The notes beneath the pieces were generated by a model. The model ran no database searches, was not told where the DNA came from, and was given only the letters and a program-made list of their open reading frames with translations. Positions 42,567 through 47,806 of a DNA stretch of 47,806 bases are shown here, one piece after another. This stretch comes from CAZEHJ01 sp964512485. GTDB lineage: Bacteria; Bacteroidota; Rhodothermia; Rhodothermales; UBA10348. The stretch spans positions 1-47,806 of the forward strand of contig CAZEHJ010000023.1 of NCBI GenBank assembly GCA_964512485.1, in the 5' to 3' direction. Made by a program: the position numbers and the translations under genes. How positions within the stretch are numbered: position 1 is the first letter of the stretch; every line of letters starts with the position of its first letter.

Positions 42567-44162
42567 ATGGCAACGGCAATCAGACCGGATGAAGTCACTG
42601 CTGTTTTGAAGCGCGAACTGGGCGGCTTCGAAGCAAGCACTGATGTTTACGAAGTTGGTACGGTCCTCCAGGTGGGTGACGGTATTGCTCGTATTTACGG
42701 CCTTTCCAAAGTACAGGCTGGTGAGCTTCTCGAGTTTCCCTCGAGTGGAATCACGGGCATGGTGCTGAACCTTGAAGAAGACAACGTAGGTGCGGTGCTC
42801 TTCGGTGAGGTGGACCAGGTCAAGGAAGGTGATGAAGTCCGCAGGACGAGTCGCATTGCGTCGATCAACGTATCCGAGGATATGCTTGGTCGTGTGATTG
42901 ATCCCCTGGGAAATCCAATGGACGGGCGGGGCTCGTTCACGGGCGAACAATTCGAGATGCCACTGGAGCGCAAAGCTCCTTCGGTCATCTTCCGTGAGCC
43001 TGTTACCGAACCTCTTCAGACCGGTATCAAAGCCATCGACTCGATGATCCCGATCGGTCGCGGACAGCGTGAGCTCGTAATTGGTGATCGCCAGACGGGT
43101 AAAACGGCAGTTCTGATCGATACGATTATCAATCAGAAATCGACGCATCAGACGGATAAGCCTGTTTACTGCATTTATGTTGCAGTGGGCCAGAAAAACT
43201 CCACCGTCGCCCAGGTAATGCGTTCGCTGGAAGAAAACGGTGCGCTTGAGTACACCGTTATCGTAAATGCCGGTGCAGCCACTCCTGCTCCGTTGCAGTA
43301 CATCGCACCGTTTGCCGGTGCGTGTATCGGAGAGTACTTCCGCGACACAGGTCGCCATGCTCTCGTGATCTACGATGATCTTTCGAAGCAGGCAGTGTCC
43401 TATCGTCAGGTTTCGCTTCTGCTTCGTCGTCCTCCAGGTCGTGAAGCCTACCCGGGAGATGTATTTTACCTTCACTCCCGCCTCCTCGAGCGCGCAGCGA
43501 AGATCAACGCCTCGGACGCCGTTGCGAAGAACATGAATGACCTTCCTGACTGTCTCAAAGACAAGGTCAAAGGTGGTGGTTCACTCACAGCCCTTCCTGT
43601 AATTGAAACTCAGGCTGGTGACGTGTCCGCGTATATTCCGACCAACGTGATTTCGATTACGGATGGCCAGATTTACCTGGAATCGAATCTGTTCAACGCA
43701 GGTGTGCGACCAGCCATTAACGTCGGTATCTCTGTATCGCGTGTGGGAGGTAATGCTCAGATCAAAGGAATGAAAAAGGTGTCTGGTACGCTTCGTCTTG
43801 ACCTGGCGCAGTATCGCGAACTGGAAGCCTTCTCCAAATTCGGATCGGACCTTGATGCTGCGACGCAGCGTCAGCTCACCCGTGGTGAGAAGCTGGTCGA
43901 AGTTCTGAAGCAGGGCCAGTACGTTCCCGTACCTGTCGAAGAGCAGGTCGCGATCATCTTTGTGGCCGGACAGGGCTTGATTGACTCCTTGCCTGCCGAG
44001 CGGGTCGGTGACTTTGAAAGAGAGTTCATCGAGCGGATGCGTAGCAAACATTCCGATGCGATGGCAACAATTGTGTCTACGGGCGCGATGTCGGATGAAC
44101 TTGCTGCGACGCTGACAGACGAAGCGAAGTCCCTCGTGGACACCTATCTGTCTGAGGCTTGA
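42567..44162 (+). CDS. atpA: ATP synthase F1 subunit alpha
   Basis: A non-catalytic nucleotide-binding subunit of the F1 hexamer. The Walker A motif is GDRQTGKT (about 173-180). The arginine-finger region is ISVSRVGGNAQ, and Walker B is near LVIYDDLSKQA. The N-terminal beta-barrel and the C-terminal helical domain are full length (531 residues). It lies between atpH and atpG, and the beta and epsilon genes do not follow. Confidence 0.98.
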   Translation: MATAIRPDEVTAVLKRELGGFEASTDVYEVGTVLQVGDGIARIYGLSKVQAGELLEFPSSGITGMVLNLEEDNVGAVLFGEVDQVKEGDEVRRTSRIASINVSEDMLGRVIDPLGNPMDGRGSFTGEQFEMPLERKAPSVIFREPVTEPLQTGIKAIDSMIPIGRGQRELVIGDRQTGKTAVLIDTIINQKSTHQTDKPVYCIYVAVGQKNSTVAQVMRSLEENGALEYTVIVNAGAATPAPLQYIAPFAGACIGEYFRDTGRHALVIYDDLSKQAVSYRQVSLLLRRPPGREAYPGDVFYLHSRLLERAAKINASDAVAKNMNDLPDCLKDKVKGGGSLTALPVIETQAGDVSAYIPTNVISITDGQIYLESNLFNAGVRPAINVGISVSRVGGNAQIKGMKKVSGTLRLDLAQYRELEAFSKFGSDLDAATQRQLTRGEKLVEVLKQGQYVPVPVEEQVAIIFVAGQGLIDSLPAERVGDFEREFIERMRSKHSDAMATIVSTGAMSDELAATLTDEAKSLVDTYLSEA

Positions 44163-44183
44163 ACCCAATAATCGCCCGAAGCT

Positions 44184-45107
44184 ATGGCCAGTCTTAGAGA
44201 CTTAAAGAGCCGAATCTCATCGGTCCAGAATACGCAGCAGTTGACGCGTGCCATGAAGATGGTGGCGGCCGCAAAGCTTCGACGCGCACAGGAGGGAATC
44301 TTCCATACCCGACCGTATGCGTTCAAACTGTCTGAGATCATCGCCAGGTTGAAAGGGCAGCTGGATCCATCATTTCATCCTCTGTTTCATCAACGAGACG
44401 AGGTAAGCGATGTCCTGCTCATTATTGTGACGGCCGATCGCGGTCTGGCTGGTGGATTCAACTCGAACGTCATCAAGAAGGCCGAACAAACGATTAATGA
44501 ACACTATGTTCAGCACAACGCTGACGGTCGTCTTCATCTTCTGTGCGTCGGCAAGAAGGGACATGAGCATTTTTCACGCCGGGGGTACAAGCTGGTTGGA
44601 GATTTCCGTGGCACGTTTGACAAACTTTCCTTCCAGAAAGCCGATGAAATCGCTTCTGTAGCCGAAGATGGTTTTGTCGATGGTCGTTGGGATGAGGTTT
44701 TTGTTGTCTACAACGAATTCAAAAACACGATCTCCCAGAACCGCGTTGTTGAGCCGTTCATTCCCATTCGCGCTGAACGATTCCTGACTCCTGTCATGGA
44801 GTCTGAGCTGGCTCACCTGAATAGCGAAGACCACCAGTTCGAAAATGATCTGATTTACGAGCCCGGGGTGGCCGGAATTCTGGATGTCCTCGTGCCACGA
44901 TTCCTGAATTACAAGATCTGGCGCGTATTGCTTGATTCAAATGCAGCGGAGCAGGGCGCTCGAATGGTCGCCATGGACAACGCCACGACGAATGCTGACG
45001 AATTGCTGAAGGATCTGAAGCTCAAGTACAACCGTGCACGTCAGGATGCCATCACGAAGGAGCTTATCGAGATCACGTCAGGCGCGGATGCGCTCGAAGC
45101 GGGCTGA
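44184..45107 (+). CDS. atpG: ATP synthase F1 subunit gamma
   Basis: The rotor shaft. The N-terminal helix begins SLRDLKSRISSVQNTQQLTRA, read into MKMVAAAKLRRAQ, and the C-terminal helix contains NATTNADELLKDLKLKYNRA then ITKELIEITSGADAL. The central Rossmann-like domain has LLIIVTADRGLAGGFNSNV. The length of 307 is typical of Bacteroidota forms. It is the last gene of the operon; a terminator follows after about 40 bp. Confidence 0.97.
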   Translation: MASLRDLKSRISSVQNTQQLTRAMKMVAAAKLRRAQEGIFHTRPYAFKLSEIIARLKGQLDPSFHPLFHQRDEVSDVLLIIVTADRGLAGGFNSNVIKKAEQTINEHYVQHNADGRLHLLCVGKKGHEHFSRRGYKLVGDFRGTFDKLSFQKADEIASVAEDGFVDGRWDEVFVVYNEFKNTISQNRVVEPFIPIRAERFLTPVMESELAHLNSEDHQFENDLIYEPGVAGILDVLVPRFLNYKIWRVLLDSNAAEQGARMVAMDNATTNADELLKDLKLKYNRARQDAITKELIEITSGADALEAG

Positions 45108-45149
45108 TAAGAAGCTGATTTCATGGACGCCGGGTGCGTCCCAAGGCTG

Positions 45150-45186
45150 AAGGCTCTCTGCCACATGGCGGAGGGCCTTTTCTTAT
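45150..45186 (+). terminator. Terminator of the ATP synthase operon
   Basis: AAGGCTCTCTGCC (45150-45162) pairs throughout with GGCGGAGGGCCTT (45167-45179), including G-U pairs, around ACAT. It runs into TTCTTATTTG. It ends at the stop codon of the convergent gene on the minus strand, so the two genes share it. Confidence 0.88.
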
Positions 45187-45905
45187 TTGGGCACTCGCAC
45201 GCGGACATTGGTGTCGCCGTGAAGTCGAGCCATAATCCAGGCTACGTTCTCTTCGTCTTGTATGAACTGCTCGAGATTCTGCATCTGTTCGGGACTCGCT
45301 GCGCCCTGACCTCCTATCGAGCCGGCAGTCTGAATCTGGTCCTTGAACATCTGGAGCAGATCTTTCTGGCCTTCCTTGGTGAATGGATCGAGTTGATTCA
45401 TCAATCCGCTGCTGCCCAAGCTGCCTGCCAGACCGTTGGCCATCGCCGAATTGCTTCCACCCATTTGAGCCAACACGCGCTCCAGATCGGGAAGATCGCC
45501 GGAGGTGCCCAATGATTGATAGTGTTGAAACAGGCCCGCCGCGCCGGCACCGCCGGCCATCCGTTTGGCCTCTGTGTCCGATGAGCCCACCACCTTGGCA
45601 TTTTTAAGCTGTTCGATGGCCTGTTTTGCCCAGGGAGACCCTTCCAGTGCGTCTTTCAGAAGGGAGTCAGCGCTGCCCCAGACCCACATCTGGCCTTCGT
45701 CTTCAAACGTAAGTATGCCATCTTCATCGCTCTGAAACGCCTTTTTTACCAACCGGGTCTGTTGACCAGCTATGTATTCTCTCACCAATGGTAGCGCCTG
45801 AATTTTCTCCACTCGCTGTTCGGGCGTAAGCGGAGAGAGTTCCGTGTACGCGTAGTTACCAGCTCCAAGGGAGGCAAGAATCATTGCAAGAAAGCCAAAT
45901 CGCAT
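45183..45905 (-). CDS. Exported hypothetical protein
   Basis: I do not recognise a family. The N-terminus (MRFGFLAMILASLGAGNYAY) is a probable signal peptide or anchor. The rest is acidic and Gln/Gly/Ser-rich, without cysteines. It contains LTPEQRVEKIQALPLVREYI, and a central low-complexity stretch (about 115-175) with AGGAGAAGLF and SAMANGLAGSLGSSG. It could be a periplasmic helical protein. It has its own leader of 165 bp shared with a divergent small gene and ends in the atp terminator. Confidence 0.7.
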   Translation of the reverse strand: MRFGFLAMILASLGAGNYAYTELSPLTPEQRVEKIQALPLVREYIAGQQTRLVKKAFQSDEDGILTFEDEGQMWVWGSADSLLKDALEGSPWAKQAIEQLKNAKVVGSSDTEAKRMAGGAGAAGLFQHYQSLGTSGDLPDLERVLAQMGGSNSAMANGLAGSLGSSGLMNQLDPFTKEGQKDLLQMFKDQIQTAGSIGGQGAASPEQMQNLEQFIQDEENVAWIMARLHGDTNVRVRVPK

Positions 45906-46070
45906 CGGTTCGGGACGGATTAGTGGTCATCCTTTCTGATATCGACATTCCGCGCGGAGTTGTTAAGCTGTTTTGTCCACAGTAAGACTTTTTGGATGTC
46001 GTTGAGCTACATTCGATTTCGGCAGCACCTGAGTACCGCAAGCCTTCTACTGCTCGAATAGACAAGAACG

Positions 46071-46307
46071 ATGAACAACTTTTTTCCAATGCGCCGGGCG
46101 GAAGCCGCGATAATCGTATTTCTCGCGTGTTGGGCTGTTGTCGCCTTCTTGCCCGTCTGGAGAACCGTCTATCTAGGTGGAATGTCGGCGTTCGGATGGT
46201 GGATGGCTGGACTCATGGTAGTCGGACCATCTCTCACCCTTCTCGTATTTCGGTCGGGCAAGAAACAGGCGGATACTTCTCATTCTGAACGCGGAGGAGA
46301 AGAGTAA
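46071..46307 (+). CDS. Small two-helix membrane protein, symporter partner
   Basis: A 78-residue protein with two hydrophobic helices (about 11-28 and 38-60, SAFGWWMAGLMVVGPSLTLLV), short loops and a charged tail. Its TAA overlaps the symporter ATG (TAATG). Small two-helix proteins encoded directly before sodium/solute symporters are known (for example the small subunit next to acetate or pantothenate permeases), so it is probably an accessory subunit. The exact family was not recognised. Confidence 0.75.
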   Translation: MNNFFPMRRAEAAIIVFLACWAVVAFLPVWRTVYLGGMSAFGWWMAGLMVVGPSLTLLVFRSGKKQADTSHSERGGEE

Positions 46308-47743
46308 TGCTTCTGGAACGGATCCTCGTCGTCGTGTATCTGCTGGGCTGCATCGGAATTGGCATAGTTGCTTCGCGGCGTGTTCTGAGCTCCAAAGATG
46401 AGTTCTGGGTTGCCGGCCGCAGCATAGGAACCACGATCAACGCGATGGCCATCATGGCAGCGCTTGCAAGTGGGGGATCAATCATCGGGGTGATGGGGCT
46501 GGCCTATTCACAAGGGATTCCAGCCACACTCGCCCTTTTTGCAGGATCGATTCTGGGATTTCCGATTGCCTCAATCCTGGTTGCGAAGCCATTACGCAAT
46601 TTCGGACGATACACGATTACAGACTTTTTGGGCTATCGCTACCCGAGTCCCTGGGTGCGGTATCTCGTGCCAGTGTTCATAGTGATCGCTTTCGTGATCT
46701 ATATGGTTGCCCAATTGAAAGCGGCGGGAATTACAGCAACAGCTCTGCTGGGAATACCATATGATACTGCTCTGGCACTCTCAACCGTAGTATTCGTCAC
46801 CTACGTTTCATTCGGTGGCATGATCGCGATTACCTGGACCGATGTGATCCAGGGATTTCTCATGCTGTTCGTGGTGATTGGGACAGCACTCTTCTTTATG
46901 TGGAATGTTGGCTCTCCACTTGAAATCATGTCCCAGGCGACTGAGGTCGCACCGGAGTTGGGACGATTACCGGATCAGTCTTCTTCGGGATACATCGGGT
47001 TTTTTGTGATCTGGGCCACGGCCATACCTGTCATTCCACACATCGTAATGCGGGTTTACACGGCGAAGGACGCTTCGAGCGCCAAAAAATCGTTGAATCT
47101 GGCCATGATCGCGTACAGCGCCATCATTCTGGCGGCAACGCTGGCCATCGTCCCAATGGGCCGGATCGACTTCCCTGTATTGCAGGATGCGGATCAGCTG
47201 TTTCTGAAAGTCATGGAAATGCACTTTCCACCCCTTGTCCGCGGGATTGCTGTGGCGGCGGTTCTTGCGGCCGTAATGTCCACCACCGATGCCCTCCTTC
47301 TGGCCTGCAGCTCAGCCGTTGCTCACGACCTTTTCGGAAATATCACAAAGGGCCGGTCCAGCGAAAAAACGCTGAAACGAGTACGGTTGGGTTCGACGTG
47401 GCTGATCGGGTTGGCTGCGCTCCTGTGGGCCTTTTCACCTCCTGAATTGATCAGTCAGTTCTATACCGCGGGCGTGGGACTGTTGAGTTCCAGTCTGTTC
47501 GTTCCGACGATCGCTGGCATCTGGTGGAAACGAGCCAATAAAACAGGCGGAGTCGCCGCGCTGACTGCCGGGGCACTGGTATATGCGCTGGGTGCTCTGG
47601 GCTTGGTTGACTATCCGGTGGCTCCGGTTGTCGTCGCTCTACTTTGCAGTCTGGCGGCGATGATCGCCGGCGGACTACTCGGAGAAGCCGAAACGGACGA
47701 GATGTTGTCTGAGGTAGAAAAACTTCATCTTGACCAGTCCTGA
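46307..47743 (+). CDS. Sodium:solute symporter family protein
   Basis: A 478-residue membrane protein with about 13 helices in the SSS fold. KDEFWVAGRSIGTTINAMAIM and ALASGGSIIGVMGLAYSQG match the family's first helices, followed by YRYPSPWVRYL and, later, VAAVLAAVMSTTDALLLACSS, the site region for sodium. It resembles the PanF/ActP branch rather than sugar carriers, so an organic acid or similar anion is a plausible substrate. It is coupled to the small membrane protein upstream. The sequence ends 63 bp after its stop, with a short hairpin ACGAAA/TTTCGT at 47746-47762. Confidence 0.9.
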   Translation: MLLERILVVVYLLGCIGIGIVASRRVLSSKDEFWVAGRSIGTTINAMAIMAALASGGSIIGVMGLAYSQGIPATLALFAGSILGFPIASILVAKPLRNFGRYTITDFLGYRYPSPWVRYLVPVFIVIAFVIYMVAQLKAAGITATALLGIPYDTALALSTVVFVTYVSFGGMIAITWTDVIQGFLMLFVVIGTALFFMWNVGSPLEIMSQATEVAPELGRLPDQSSSGYIGFFVIWATAIPVIPHIVMRVYTAKDASSAKKSLNLAMIAYSAIILAATLAIVPMGRIDFPVLQDADQLFLKVMEMHFPPLVRGIAVAAVLAAVMSTTDALLLACSSAVAHDLFGNITKGRSSEKTLKRVRLGSTWLIGLAALLWAFSPPELISQFYTAGVGLLSSSLFVPTIAGIWWKRANKTGGVAALTAGALVYALGALGLVDYPVAPVVVALLCSLAAMIAGGLLGEAETDEMLSEVEKLHLDQS

Positions 47744-47806
47744 AAACGAAATTGGTTTTCGTGTGCTCAATTGACGAGTTTAGGCTGATCGACCGGTCTG
47801 CCTTGC

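Noticed and set aside
42459..43475. A 338-codon open frame antisense to atpA
   Set aside because: It lies wholly opposite a conserved gene with all alpha-subunit motifs. Its product has no domain and a composition typical of reversed coding sequence.
1..47806. CRISPR arrays, tRNA or rRNA genes, insertion sequences, prophage or toxin-antitoxin genes
   Set aside because: I saw no regularly spaced repeats, cloverleaf-like sequence, transposase or integrase motifs or terminal repeats. This was by reading, not by a scan with a covariance model.

Overview
The window is about 48 kb of ordinary chromosome, about half G+C and densely coding, from a Gram-negative bacterium that is most likely a marine member of the Rhodothermota/Balneolota side of the Bacteroidota. 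The grounds are lipoproteins and OmpA/PKD envelope proteins, LVIVD 'choice-of-anchor B' propellers, a MEMO-DUF2520-lysS neighbourhood, an F-ATP synthase operon without beta and epsilon genes, scarce Shine-Dalgarno sequences, and several start regions with a TTG/TTTG...TAnnTTTG promoter of Bacteroidota type. The taxonomic call is inference. I saw no rRNA, tRNA, CRISPR array, transposase, integrase or phage gene.

Layout. 1-5.2 kb: a copper nitrite reductase fused to cytochrome c (minus strand), a small membrane protein behind a structured leader, the ribosome-rescue factor RqcH, and an exported isochorismatase-type hydrolase with an upstream TetR gene and a triplicated operator-like motif. 5.3-12.2 kb: uppP, an NtrC-type regulator, an EcsC-family protein, der, a lone nuoI, a hypothetical protein and holA. 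12.3-16.8 kb: an ECF sigma factor, a terminator, a membrane protein resembling an anti-sigma factor, and a PadR/ABC-permease pair. 17-24 kb: two paralogous secreted propeller proteins flank a two-gene operon for a Trp-rich FN3 lipoprotein and a di-heme MauG/CcpA-family enzyme. 24-30.8 kb: an RraA-family enzyme, then a tight run of MEMO-like, DUF2520, unknown, small ORF, lipoprotein cyclophilin, lysS and an MFS transporter. 30.9-37.4 kb: a PAS/GAF histidine kinase, queG, two OmpA-domain envelope proteins and rpsT. 37.5-45.2 kb: M23 peptidase, bactofilin, then atpZ-atpI-B-E-F-H-A-G. 45.2-47.7 kb: an exported unknown protein and a two-gene sodium/solute symporter unit.

The genes cover respiration and energy (nirK, nuoI, ATP synthase, di-heme enzyme), translation and its quality control (rqcH, der, lysS, rpsT, queG), envelope building (uppP, M23, bactofilin, OmpA proteins) and sensing. 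The least explained parts are the propeller/di-heme cluster, the MEMO homologue without metal ligands, and non-coding structure in the ATP synthase operon: two AATT-centred palindromes 21 bp apart between atpE and atpF, and repeated pairing arms between atpZ and atpI.
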